Below are positions 1-11,784 of a stretch of DNA of 64,000 bases, piece by piece. The DNA lies in assembly GCA_030737875.1 (NCBI GenBank), contig CM060926.1:162017579-162081578 (forward strand). The letters are read 5' to 3'. Numbering within the stretch: position 1 is the first letter of the stretch; each line of letters starts with the position of its first letter. The position numbers were made by a program, and so were the translations under genes. The notes under the pieces were generated by a model. That model ran no database searches and was not told the origin of the DNA. It worked only from the letters and a program-made list of their open reading frames with translations. Source of the DNA: Allium sativum (taxonomy: Eukaryota; Streptophyta; Magnoliopsida; Asparagales; Amaryllidaceae).

Positions 1-960
1 ATAATTAGGGTGTATGTCCACTGGTTTGTATATAATTTGCATCAAATATGTAAAATTTTAAAGTTTTGCATAATTTTATATCTTTTAAATACGTTGATAT
101 ACATACAGGTTTACCTTCTATTTTTACATCGGTATGTGGGTTGTGCTTGACAAGTGATTGCTGCATTTGAGCAGATAATGCATAAATATAGTCACCTTAT
201 GTATCAAAGCCGCATGACTTCGATGACAGCGATGGCGATGAGAAGGAGATCGATGATGGTTCCCCTCATATTTACTTATGTTATTTTATGTTTTATACAT
301 ATTTTGTCATTGTATGTGTATGTATTTATGTTATGCTAATAGATTGGCGTTTGTATTCATGTATTCTCATTGTATGTTTATCTATTCATGTATGTATTCA
401 AGTTATGTGAGTAGATTTGTGTATGTATTCAGTTGTTAGCTTTTATTATGCTAACATGTTCTTGTTCTTACTTGTGAAGAGACAAGTGTGGAGAAACAAA
501 CACACGTATCTTTATTTATTTTCTTGTAACCAGTTAAGTCAATAGAATTAAAATGATGCTTGAGTTTCAATTGTTTACTCTCTACTTTTATTATTATTTA
601 AAATTATTTATATTAACATAATTTACATATATCTAATTAACTAAAATGAGGTCATATATATCACCCGTGCACTACCTTGTATGCTTACGTATGGAGAGTA
701 CATTTCATGGCCAGTGTACATACATAAGTGTATACACACGACTCTAGGTGATAATAAAAGGGTCAGTTTGTCTCAGGTCTCTGTTAAGTTTCAAAATTAG
801 ACTCACATCCAATCAAACTTTTCATATAAATTACATCCCTATTTTTCGAAAAATCATCAAGAAAAAATCACGTAAATTCGTAATTAAATATGACAACTAA
901 TCATCATCAAAATCATGCGTTAAAACCACCAAAAAAGCATCAAAAACAAAAAAACAGCGA
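1..960. other. A+T-rich non-coding DNA, nothing recognised
   Basis: I see no coding exon, terminal repeat or RNA gene here. Short open frames on both strands have low-complexity composition and no family motif. TATGTAT-type words are frequent between about 290 and 430 and foreshadow the denser ATGCAT block that follows. Confidence 0.5.
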
Positions 961-969
961 AACAACAGT

Positions 970-1445
970 ATTATGCATCAAAAGATGTACTTATTTGTAA
1001 ATAGTTGCATACATTTATGCATATATTTCAGTTATGCATCAAACTGCACTATTTATGCATATATGTATGTAGTTAAAATGCAATATATGCATCGTTTTAT
1101 GCATATGTTCAATTCTGGCCTGTTTTTTCAAGCATACGCCTTTTATGCATACATTTCTGCGTATGTACTCAATAAAAGCATACATGTATTCACATTTTCG
1201 TAAGTCTTCCTCCTTTTTATCTTCGTTGCATAAATGTATGCACTTATACAGAATATATGCATACATTTCTGCATCTATTCGTAACACATGCAGCTTAGTT
1301 CAACTTTATATGCATACATGTATGCAACTATTACCAATATATGCATATATTCATCCAGATTTTTCAATAGAAACGTTGGATGAATATATGCACACACGTA
1401 TGCGTATATTCAGTATTTATGCACAGATGTATGCAACTTTTTTTT
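970..1445. repeat. ATGCAT / GTATGCAT-rich degenerate repeat block
   Basis: Over a dozen palindromic or near-palindromic words of the form TATGCATACA, ATGCATATA or CATGTATGCA occur at irregular 20-50 base spacing. This makes both strands open in long low-complexity frames rich in Met, His, Tyr and Ile, which are composition artefacts. The block is bordered by A-rich sequence on the left (about 840-965) and ends near a T-rich tract at 1440. It could be the inside of a decayed DNA transposon or a degraded minisatellite. I could not find convincing terminal inverted repeats. Confidence 0.55.
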
Positions 1446-2200
1446 CTCTAGATTTCTTCTACGAATATTTACGATTTTTTGAATATTTTTTTCATATACC
1501 AGCGCATATTTTTCTTTGGAAAACACGTAAGTGGCCAAAATAGGGACTCGCTTTACAATTGGAACATGGACTAAACGCCATTTACATTTCCAAAAATTTT
1601 AAGGACTTGGGCCTTATTTTCACATAATAAAATATATACATATATGCAAACTCTTTTTTTAAAAGAGAGAGAGAGAGCTATGTAAAAATATCTTAGCACA
1701 ACTTAACACTAAATATTTAAATGTGAACTCGCATAACTAGAATTATCCGCTCCTTAAAACAATGGCTACAATTTAGAAAATGTAACCACCATCCATGAAT
1801 CTCCATATATACTAGTTACATTAATGTTGCTTATAATGTAAACTTTTCTTTTCATTATTCACTAAGACATGCAATTTCCCGAAAACTCCAATCTAATGAC
1901 TAAACTTATATACTTAAAGAATCATGTCTACTCAAAAATACATTATGGTGCTAATTTTATTTTATTTTGTGCTTTTTGAGATAGAAAACTTGATGTAAAA
2001 ATGAAATAAACTACAAAAAATCAGACCATGTAAATTCAAAATAAACATGAGACTTACCCCCATACTTGATTTTGACCGTGTTTCCATAGTCAACGCATGG
2101 TATAATGAGTGTAAAGGAAGATATTATATGCAAATTTACAAAATAGAGTTTGTTAAAAAGTTAACTGAATTTATGATCGACTAAATGTTCAACCATTTGG
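1446..2200. other. A+T-rich non-coding DNA with a short GA run
   Basis: No gene or transposon hallmark is recognised. A short (GA)n microsatellite lies near 1664-1678. The rest is A+T-rich sequence without repeated structure visible by eye. Confidence 0.45.
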
Positions 2201-2413
2201 TTGATTAAGTGAATGCAATGTTGAACAAATGTGGTAATATCGGAGATGCACTAGCAAATTGCATCCATGTTGTTGAAAAAATTAAAATAAGAGATGTTTT
2301 TTGGTCAAGAGAATGTTCTGTACAAATGCTAAGCAAAGTTTCATCATTACTTAAGTAAGCATACATATGGTGATATGAAAGTGACTTGAGCTCTAACCTC
2401 GAGGATTGCTCAG

Positions 2414-3110
2414 TCAAGTTACTCGGTTGAGTTTTGGACTGAACCGTGAGAGATTCAAAGGAAAATGTGCGATCAATCTCCTTAGGTATGTCGTGAAACA
2501 ATTATTCATACTCGACCTCGCGTTCAACGTTAAGTCAGTTGTTTCATTTTCAAAGTTTTCATGAATGACATTGATTTCCAACATTTGGTCGAATGGTTTG
2601 CTTGATCGACTTTCTAAATTAAAAATGTTAAGATCCAATGTCAAGTTAATGAAAGAAATTTTCACTAAACCATTCCAATAACTTATTGAGGTGTCTAAGG
2701 TAGCTAAGAAATATCATCCTAAAATCAAAGGAATTTGACTTGTAGGATTTTTTATGGTTCGTATTTCGACGTTGATAAAATCAACTGGGAATATGAATTG
2801 CCCGACTATAATGAGTACATTCTTATTTTCTTATATAGGCTTTTTAATTAAAGGATTGGCAAATTGAAATGTGACTTTTGTTGATTTGATCACACCATAG
2901 CCTAATTGTTCATACACAGGTATGGAATCAAGTTTACATTCACGCCCATGTATGTCAAGCATTTTTTTAATCGTTTTGTCTTCTATTGTGCATGAGATCA
3001 TAAAATAACTCGAATCTTTGTATTTAACATGAATTAATTGAGCGTGTCGCCTTTTTGTACACAAGTCCTTTAAAAATTTAGCATAGGTCAGGACTTACTG
3101 AATTATGTCT
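2414..3110 (-). pseudogene. Ty3/gypsy gag-protease relic, Athila/Tat-like
   Basis: Read on the minus strand, the frame around 3100-2700 resembles the gag-protease junction of non-chromovirus plant gypsy elements. It has YAKFLKDLCT, then a YFMISCTI-type segment, then VYEQLGYG, then FIFPVDF, then IPLILG and YFLATLDT. The order matches the aspartic protease region of the Athila/Tat lineage. The place where the catalytic D-(S/T/L)-G-(A/S) motif should sit reads DIHGREC, so the site is destroyed. Stops interrupt it near 2830 and at 2731-2733. A further open stretch (2205-2501) lies in another frame and may be its continuation. No reverse transcriptase or LTR of this element is recognisable nearby. 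Assignment to Athila rather than Tat is tentative. Confidence 0.6.
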
Positions 3111-4029
3111 CATAGTGGAATGTTCACTCACTTGATTGAAATTTTCGAGAACCTTTTCCATTTGTTCAAATTGTTACTTGGCACAAAGTCTATGGGGAAA
3201 TGGAGCTCAGAATTCAGTAGATTGGTCTACTTGAGTCGGTATAGAGTGAGTTTGGATTAGATTCATTTGTGATTTTTAAAGTATCGAGAGGAATTGAAGT
3301 TTTGGAAAAAAATCCGAGCAAGTTGTTAGGATTGACAATATGGTTATCAATTTGTTTACCAGATTACAGTGCGGTGATAGAGTTTATTTAATTCAAATTA
3401 TTATACCGAATGACATGAACTAGGTTGGGTTCAAAGTTTGCCTCCTCGGACCAACTGGTTGACTCGGGAACGTTCCTCTATCATGTTCATTTATAGAGTG
3501 GCTAACCGACTCATTTACAATATGAGCTTTACGATCGATTGGCTCGTATTATGCATGTACGAGGTTAACAAGTTTCGCAACGTTATTTGATTAAATCTTA
3601 TCTGATATTTCCATCTGTTATTTGAGATTTTGGATCATAGTTTTTTATTTTTTATTTTTTTAAAACAGTACCCAAGCCGAAGTTTTTCTCTTGACCAAGA
3701 ACAAAGCACATGCTGCTCTGAGATTTGGATAAGATTTTGGCAGTGAGGTAAGGTTTGAAAATAAGATTAGATGAAAACAAGTCGGAAAATTTGACTATTG
3801 CATGTGCGAGATTTCCCCAAGATTGCATTTATCTTCTATATATATTTTAAGAGATTTTGTTTAGATATATACAATATGCTAAGATTATGAAAATGACGTG
3901 CCGAGCTTTGCATAGGAATTTAGGGTAGAGTAGTGTTTAGATTTGTTCGTATTCGCTAAGATTTGGTTTAGATTTAAAACGTGATGTTATGAAAAAGACG
4001 CTTATTTTATAAAATATTTCACGGTTCCG
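3111..4029. other. Unassigned A+T-rich DNA
   Basis: No long frame and no terminal repeat is recognised. It may include more of the retroelement relic to its left or the distal part of the LTR to its right. A T-rich run lies at about 3640-3662. Confidence 0.35.
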
Positions 4030-5714
4030 AACTTCAACCAAAATACCACAACAACGTTATTAGGCTTAACAATTATTTTAAATACACTGGAACAAGTTTC
4101 GATGTCTAATTTGATCGTATGGAAAAGATATTAATTTTTAATCAACGATTTAAATTGATTCAGTTAAATTATTCTAGGCGTTTCTAATTCGTACGGTTAA
4201 ACGATAACTTCAAACGTTATGAAACTTGAAATACAATAATAATACATTATTATGGATCCAAGGGAACTGGTTTCATCGAATTCCGAGATCATTTGAAAAT
4301 TATTTATTCTTAATTTCGAAATTAAATCGATAAAATGATTAAATAAAAATATTGGCATTTACCATTCGTACGATCAAACGGTAAGTCCGATCGATACGAA
4401 AATTGAAATCCTATAATAACTTACTAATACAGATCCAACAACACAAGTTTCGTTGCATTCCGTGACTGTTCTCCCAAAACGATATTTTACATATAAAACG
4501 GCGCTATAATTGGACACCAAGTTACCTAGCCTCCAAAAATAACGAACCGTGCATTTCTGACTCTAAACGTCAATACGAATTCAACAGAACTAATGCCCAT
4601 GCGCTCCCCTTCATACCGAGGATGATGTATATAGAAATTCACTCGGAGGAATCGGTGGGTAGCTCGGAAGAGGAGGGGCAGCGTTAACTAAGGTTCTTCC
4701 CATGTCCATGGTGACTACTTCATGCAACTCGCTTTGTTTTTCGTCTAGTGCTTTGAAACCAGTATTTTGGCTAGTTGTTCGTCATCTTGTTTTGGAGCCT
4801 GGTTTGTTCGCTCTCTGGCTGTCTTATATGATGTTTTCAGTTTATGTCTGTATGTATTTACGCTTGTACATTATGGCTTAGCGTGTGTGCAACGGTATCC
4901 GGTACTTAGACTTATTTAGCCAGCGGTCAGGCTAGTTGACCATTTATTTAGGATCTTTAATATGAACCGGCTGTGTAGAACCACTCTACACAACCGTCTT
5001 GCTAAAAAAATCCATTTAATTAAACACTACGCAAAATAACTGCACGTTTACGGCTACCGAAGTCACATACGATATCGGATCGCCACCAAATTTATTTTCA
5101 TATAAGAATTTAACATTACAGATCCAATGAAACTAATTTCGTTAAAATCCGTGACTGTTTTAGAATTGGCTATTTTTAACTTGATTAAATTAATGTAAAA
5201 TTCACATTTTTGCCAAACAACATTAAACTAAAACTCTATTTACTTCCATTATATTCCAACAACATACACACAACTATCCAAAAACCATTTTTATTAAATT
5301 TCAGGTTTAAGAAGGGAATTAAATTTATTAAAAACCCTTTTTATTTATTAAATAAATCGTTGTAGTTTATAAATGATTCCATAGAGACTTCTTGAAAATT
5401 TGATTTGGACATAACTCAAAATCTATATGAAATCTTGATTTTTCTTTTTCATTAGAAAATTATAATCAAATTGATCCAGATGATTCTTGTTTCAAAGAAT
5501 TCTGGCTTATATTGAATTTTGTATATTCAATTAAAGTTTAAAACATAATATTACGAACTACCGCGACGTTACGAGGTCGTTTATAATTTGAATATAAATT
5601 ATACATTCAGACTTCATTTAATAAATAAATAAAATCCTTTTATATTTCCAAATCAACATTTAAAACAAAATTTTAAATGTTTAAAATTAACGTTTAAAAA
5701 TCAGGGTCGTTACA
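4030..5714 (-). mobile_element. Partial LTR of family 'G' (minus orientation)
   Basis: The right edge reads GGGTCGTTACA and ends at 5714, which on the minus strand is the canonical LTR start TGTAACGACCC. Reading leftwards, the first 300 bases are clearly similar to the LTR that starts at 63486 on the plus strand. Shared blocks include the 'gcggtagttc' region, the AATTGAATATACA block and the GATTTCAT block. Three modules resembling 'GGATCCAA..ACTGGTTTCAT' recur near 4255, 4433 and 5120. The distal end is not defined, so the left coordinate is approximate. No PPT adjoins 5714, so this edge probably faces flanking DNA. Confidence 0.6.
4573..5010 (+). mobile_element. Possible LINE/SINE-like 3' tail inserted in the G LTR
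   Basis: This segment interrupts the LTR module pattern and differs in composition, being T/G-rich rather than A-rich. It ends with a perfect 8-bp stem (TGTGTAGA at 4972-4979, TCTACACA at 4985-4992, 5-base loop) followed closely by a run of seven A (5004-5010). A short hairpin and terminal A-run at the 3' end are typical of retroposed LINE or SINE tails. I could not identify a target site duplication or an upstream reverse transcriptase, and the left boundary is a guess. Confidence 0.35.
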
Positions 5715-5721
5715 GTGTGAT

Positions 5722-6185
5722 TCCTGTTGGAAAATCATTTCGAATAATAATACGACGTAATAGTGCAAATGAAGATATTGAAAACTCTGGTAGATGATTG
5801 GGGATCTTCACATCGAAAGAACTGCCTGTTGATCTTCTCTTCACTAGGTTGCTACAGTATTGAGATTACCTTATTAAGCGGTAAGTCCGAACGTATTTGA
5901 TGAATTTTTGTATTGCTTGGGCTTTCACACCTAATAATGGTCGAGGAATAAAGCGCCTTCAGCTTCGTTCAGTCCCAGAACGAACTTGTATGGATGTTTG
6001 TCTAACATTGCATTTTATGACATAACAATTGATCTTTACTAAACGTATCATTGTTGGTGGCAGAGAAGGCACTACTTCTTTTAGCTTAACACCCTTCTTC
6101 GAGACACCAAAGAGCTCAAAGGTGATATATTGGTAGACATCAGTTATGTATTACGAAATGGCAATGTGGCATGCTAATTCAAAGG
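5722..6185 (+). mobile_element. Fragment of a C-type LTR (plus orientation)
   Basis: This segment lines up with about 35210-35660 in the 5' LTR of element C. Shared blocks in order are GGATCTTCACATCG, 'gaggaataa.gcgcc', 'ccagaacgaacttgta', the 'ggtggc.gaga' block, 'aacacccttct' and 'gtggcatgc'. It is much diverged and truncated at both ends. The G LTR abuts its left end, which suggests that G inserted into or next to an older C-type LTR. Confidence 0.65.
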
Positions 6186-6559
6186 AGTTGTAGATGATTT
6201 CTCAAACCATCCTATCTTCGAGCACTTCCTACCAGTACATCCTTGAACCCAGATTCATTTCCGATGAATTCTCCTGTCATTCCATCACTTAATGCTCAAA
6301 CGATCAATTTCGACCCATCTCGAATCACGTCCAAATCACTCAAAAATTTGCATGCTACTTCGATTTACCACCACGATGCCATGCTACAAAAATCATTGCC
6401 ATCCAACAAACCAGCATGGATCACTTCTAGTCCATCGAGCTTGGACCGGTGCCGGTTCATGTACTTGGTGAGATTTGACATGAAATTTTTCTTGTTGCCT
6501 CTCTTCATCTTCCAGATCCCCTTCGTCAAGTTTTCCTTGAATTCGATCATTTGAACCTC
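6186..6559. other. Unassigned segment between LTR fragments
   Basis: There are open frames on both strands (6243-6554 plus, 6365-6562 minus). The minus-strand frame has fairly protein-like composition, but I recognise no family. It could be the distal R/U5 part of the E LTR or an unrelated relic. Confidence 0.3.
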
Positions 6560-7619
6560 CAATTTGCTCTATTCTTCAAATCCAAGATCTATGGTAACCA
6601 ATTCTAACAAATAATTTAAGCATTGCAATCAATTCAATCAAACAAACAACGATTCATAAAATCTTAATCATACAAACACGAATATATCACCAATACATCA
6701 ATCATATCATAAACAAGAGATATAACATGATTTGGATCTAAAGATATGCAAGAACATAATAAATCTAACAATTATCCGGTTTACATGATTAAATTAGGTT
6801 TTCCTATGGCATCTAAATTTGAATTAAACATATATGATTAGATCTTGGGTGAATTTAACTTATGACCATGAATTTGATCCTAATTCACCCATATAACCCG
6901 TAATTTTCCGTGTGAGAGATATCTATCACTCACCAATTCTAGATCTAATGCAATACCGGTGAAATCAGATCTGGAAAGCAATAGAAAACCCTCAAAATCA
7001 ATGCAATTGTGATGATCTAATCTTACTTGATGATGATTTAGCCTCTAGATGCTATAGATGATGAATTAGAATGAATAAATGAAGAAATTAGGGATTAGAC
7101 TCAACCGGAGAATGAAAAGCGCCCAACCTAATGTTTGAATGAAGAAAGAAACCCTAATCCTCTCTTCAAACCCCTCTATTTATAGTTGCAGGTCATTAGC
7201 CTAATAGGCTTCACTAATCAGTCCAATAGCAGCTAATCAGTCTGCTTAGCTTAAACATAAATTAAAACAACAATTCCTTCCAATCCGTTGAACTAAGTCC
7301 TTAATGTAACCACTCTATGGAATCGTAAACCACCATTAAGATCAAATAAGATAGATTTTAGCCTGTAGTTCAATCCTTATCGAAATTTATAACTAAAAAA
7401 TATATATAGGTGCAAAATTGTCACACGTCGACTCGGTAAAAATCATGGACATCTCTCACATCCCTACGAACAACGTGTTAAGATTCGAGAATAATCCAAC
7501 ATCTAGGGAATAAAATTAAATTATTTTACGATACTACGATATGTAAAACACAGGTCATTACATTCTCCCTCCTTTAGGGATTTCACCCCCAAAATTCCAA
7601 GAAAACACGGGTCGTTACA
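6560..7619 (-). mobile_element. 3' LTR of element E (distal end undefined)
   Basis: On the minus strand this LTR begins TGTAACGACCCG at 7619, directly after a purine tract, and runs leftwards. A TATA-like box (CTATAAATAG on the minus strand) sits about 440 bases in, at 7174-7186, and fits a U3 promoter. The junction is locally duplicated: a second TGTAATGACC start preceded by a second purine tract lies at 7562. The left boundary could not be placed because no terminal CA/TG with a target duplication is visible. Confidence 0.55.
7174..7186 (-). promoter_or_regulatory. Putative TATA box of the E LTR promoter
   Basis: The minus strand reads CTATAAATAGAGGGG, a good plant TATA box at the expected position in an LTR, between U3 and R. 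Confidence 0.5.
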
Positions 7620-7636
7620 TTCTCCCTCCTTTAGGA
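7563..7636 (-). other. Polypurine tract of E, present in two copies
   Basis: On the minus strand CTAAAGGAGGGAGAA directly precedes TGTAACGACC (PPT at 7620-7636). A near copy precedes TGTAATGACC (PPT at 7563-7580). The 57-base offset shows a tandem duplication of the PPT/LTR junction. Confidence 0.6.
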
Positions 7637-7742
7637 ATTTCTCCCTTGAAATTCCAAGCAAACATGAGCAAGCAAGATGTTTTGCATGACTACCATCCAC
7701 AAGTAGCCAATCTAGCATCCAACAATGCATGCATCCTAGATC

Positions 7743-8476
7743 CTACCCAAGCATGCTGAACTTATAATAGTGCAAGACACAATGATATAAGTAAGATATA
7801 ATATATGGGACATACCACTCAAAGAGTTCTGGATGGGTCGACATCATACTATCTTCCATTTCCCATGTGCAATCGTCATCATCCTCGCTCCATTGTACCT
7901 TGACCAGCTTAACAACCTTCCTCCTAAGCTGTTTCATGTCACTGCCCATGATGTGAAGTGGCTTATGAGTCCTAGAAACTTCAGGTTCAAGCTCTAAATC
8001 TTCAAATTGATCAGGAGATACCACAACATTTGCGTCGTGCACAAACTTCCATAGTAACGATATATGAAACACACTGTATGCACCCGCCATCTTTTCTGGT
8101 AAATTCAGTCTATAAGCGAGCTTCCCAATACGCTCGACAATCGGAAACAGTCCAAAAAATTTCGGAGCTAACTTTCCTTTCCTTCCAAAACGAACCACAT
8201 TCCTTAGAGGAGAAATCTTAACAAACACCAAGTAAATCTTAACAAACACCAAGTCTCCAACTGAGAATTCCAAATCTTTCTTTCGCTTATCGTCATAACT
8301 CTTCTGACGATCTTGGGCTGCCTTCATTCATTGTCGAATGATCTCAATATTATCCGACGTTTCTTTTATCATCTTAGGCCCAAGTAACAACTTCTCTCTA
8401 GTCTTTAACAAACAAGAAGGAGAATTGCACGGTATACCATATAATGCCTCAAATAGTGTCATTCCAATACTCGACT
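7743..8476 (-). pseudogene. E integrase C-terminus and chromodomain
   Basis: This minus-strand frame continues the E integrase interrupted by F. From 8476 leftwards it has SIGMTLFEALYG (end of the integrase core) and LLLGPKMI. One stop follows at 8328, then QDRQKSY, GKLAPKFFGLFPIVERIG and VFHISLLWKFVHD. The end is a chromodomain-like tail, LVKVQWSEDDDDCTWEMED, then HPELFEW. The GPF/Y-type module followed by a chromodomain marks a plant chromovirus, probably Tekay/Del-like (inference). A 20-base direct duplication at about 8215-8254 makes the local repeat LVFVKIYLVFVKI, absent from relatives. The gene is dead because its upstream half is displaced 13.8 kb by F. Confidence 0.8.
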
Positions 8477-11178
8477 TGAAGCGACCCGAAACTTCCCCGG
8501 TCTCCGAAGAGATGAGAAAGAACGAATTACTGTGAGGACAAGACAAATCACAACACAAACAGAAGAACATTTCATTGTATATTACAACAATGCATCAGAT
8601 TACAAGAATATACAGAGTATAAAGGAATATTACACAGAAATATCAGAGATTTAAATTACATTTAAGTACATAGCAGCGGAAAATAATATAATACACAACT
8701 AGAAGAGATATACGGATACAAAGCTTTCCGGATATCATTCCAGCTGTAAACCAGGATCCTGTGAATATAAATCTGCAAAACCAAAACTACTAGCTGCCCG
8801 TGTCGAAAATAAGGGCACCCAGAGTTTAGGTTAAAACAATAAACTCCAGGTCAGTCATGTGACTGGTGTGAGAACTAAAACAGTTATTTAAAACTTTACT
8901 TTAAAAGAGAGTAATTCAAGGGACCACGCCGTATAACACGGAACGGGTTTCCTCCCAAGAATACTAGTGCATAGAATAAACAGCGCAATGCTTTTTCGAA
9001 AAATGAAGCTATTATAAGACCCAGGTCCCATCACACAATGCAACGCAAGCCGGAGGATAGGGTTTTACCTTATAACAGCCAAACATGCTTGATACGTTTA
9101 AAACAAATCATTTGATACTATAATAAGTGTATAGTGTCAAAAACACTTTCAATCATAAATATAAATCATAGACGGCATGAGTGCCCCATCCCACTATGTC
9201 GCCATACTAGGCTCTACAAATAAAGCCGAAATACACGTATTGGAAATTGGATTTCCATCATGGTGGCTCCTGATTCGAAAGATCGATCGCGTAGTACAAA
9301 TCACCGCGGCTTACGTCTCAGCGAGAGAAAACACCGCTGTGCACATCCGCACTTTTGGGACTCAAGTATCACCGCGGCTTACGTCCCAGCAAGAGAAAAC
9401 ACCGCTTACTTTATCCCTCCGAGCACGAAGCTCAATATCGGTCGACCGAATCCACTACACTAAAAATGTGTACTGATCAAACCATCAGTTTACCACCATC
9501 CCGGGCTGTGAGGCTCGCGGATCAACGCTATACACAAAGCCATGCTATATCAGCTGCGCTTTGATCATCAACCACCAAACTTTGCTTTTCAACAAAAGTC
9601 TGGATCACTGCATCTCAGTATGCCACACTATCAATCCATATCGTACCACTGATTTCTGCCAATATATAACCTCTGAGCTCATATGTCTCAGAGAAGGGCG
9701 TTAAGCAAGAGAATAAATTCTCCGCCGCCAAACAGATATATATTTAGCAGAGATCAACAAATACAATATAAAGGAATACAATGTCAGACACACCATCCAT
9801 TTACAAGTCCGTTCTAGGTCTGAACGAAACCGGAGGCACTTTCCTCGCATATCCATCCATCTCCAAGTACGTCTGGACGACCGCCAACTATTTCCATCCT
9901 CTTGGATGTACAGCCCAATCAGGATCGTCAGTAATTATCCAAACGATGTGAAGACTTCCGGTCTTCAACCACCGTCTTCATCTTCGACATCTCGTCGAAT
10001 CGGTTATTCAGAATGGGTGTAAACCCGGCCTTTCTGAATAACCCACGTATGATAAACAAATGTTACACAAACACATCAAATGCCTCATTCCAATTCAGAA
10101 TATTCTTTTATTCACAAAATCACATTTTTAGGGAAAGGTTCCCATTAATTTTATCCAAGATAAATTCTTCTAAATTTATTCTTTAATCTTCCTTTGGATA
10201 TCATTTCAAACCATATTATGGTTTTCCAAACTAGTCGGGATTAGCGAACCACACCGAAGTAATTATTATTTTATTTCCCAATCCCAACCTATATATCCCA
10301 TGGAGAAAACTGGTAATACTCCACATCTAACACCACTGTGTTATCGGTAAAATTAATTACCATTTCACGTTCAAATATAATTAAAGATTTAACTATCGCT
10401 TTGGAGCAAAACTGGTGGTACTCCATTCTCGATCACCTTTCAGATTTGATAATTTAAATAATCACTTCATTTTTCCAATCTAATTAAAGATTCATTAAAA
10501 CTCCACTTAGTTTTAATCTTCTCAAAAATCGATATCTTGCCTTTTACTGGGTTAAAGAACCAATGTCTTCTAAAACACGATTCACGATAAACCCAAATCA
10601 CATTTGATATTAAATACAAGGCTCTGAATAGAAAATATATCGGCTTACATTCAATATCAAATTCTGAAACCAACATATATCGTATTGGAAATAACGATAT
10701 AAAATATATCTTTCAAATCCCCATAACAATATTTGTATAGTCACGAAATCCAACATCGAAATATCCCGAAGGTAATTTCGATTCAACTCCAGTCCAATCC
10801 ACGTATTGGGAGTATTGATTATTTTTAAAATCACTTTCAAATTCAATTTATTTATTTCAAAAATAAATTGATTTTAATTCTAGTTCAAAACTAGTTTATT
10901 TCGATAAAAATCTATTTTATCTTTTCAAATGTGGAATTTTCCAGCTCAACTCTTTCCAATCCATATATTATGATTTTACACAAATTATAGATATTTTTAA
11001 TAATTTTACCAAGGCCCGTACAGTCGATTTCCAACAACGGCCATCGAACTACACTTACAACGACCTTTTTCGAATTTGATTTGGACATAACTCCAAATCC
11101 AACCGTTAGATTTCAAATTTCTAATATTCATTGGAAAGCTCTTTTCGATACGAACCCAACGGTTCCGGTTTTAGGAGA

Positions 11179-11193
11179 ATCCGACGGTCGGAT
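11179..11193. promoter_or_regulatory. 15-bp palindrome ATCCGAC-G-GTCGGAT in the F LTR
   Basis: This is a perfect inverted repeat with 7-bp arms and a 1-base centre. It is identical in the other F LTR (18567-18581) and conserved in the C LTRs (34819-34833 and variants). The function is unknown. Confidence 0.55.
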
Positions 11194-11444
11194 CTCCCGC
11201 AATGTCCGTTTGAAATAAATGGTCGAAATTCATGAACTGCCGCGGCGCGGCGCGTTCTATTCATGCCATTATATATATAATATATATATATTATATATAT
11301 TTCGTCGATTTCCTTTTAAAACGAATTTTATAAATAGTTCTACATTCGTTTCAAAACAATTTCAACTTCCATTTCAATTCAAATCAAAATTGAATTCTTC
11401 TTTATAAATTCGTTTTGAAATTCATTTCTATTCAATTCAATTTG

Positions 11445-11784
11445 AATTCATTTCGAATTCGCTTTCAATTCAATTCATTTCGAAATCGCTTTCAATTCAA
11501 TTCATTTCGAAATCGTTTTCAATTCAATTCATTTCGAAATCGTTTTCAATTCAATTCATTTCGAAATCGTTTTCAATTCAATTCATTTCGAAATCGTTTT
11601 CAATTCAATTCGTTTCGAAATCGTTTTCAATTCAATTCATTTCGAAATCGTTTTCAATTCAATTCATTTCGAAATCGTTTTCAATTCAATTCATTTCGAA
11701 ATCGTTTTCAATTCAATTCATTTCGAAATAGTTTTCAATTCAATTCATTTCGAAATCGTTTTCAATTCAATTCATTTCGAAATA
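11445..11784. repeat. 27-bp minisatellite in the left F LTR
   Basis: About 12.5 tandem copies of a 27-base unit built on TTCAATTCAATTCATTTCG. One plus-strand frame is open and would encode QFNSFRNRF repeats, an artefact of a unit divisible by three. The equivalent array in the right LTR has the same length. Confidence 0.9.

Noticed and set aside
970..1543. Met/His/Tyr-rich open frames on both strands
   Set aside because: Low-complexity translations of ATGCAT-type repeats, overlapping on both strands.
6365..6562. Minus-strand frame with fairly protein-like composition
   Set aside because: No recognisable family or splice context, and located among LTR fragments; kept only as a note in the unassigned segment.
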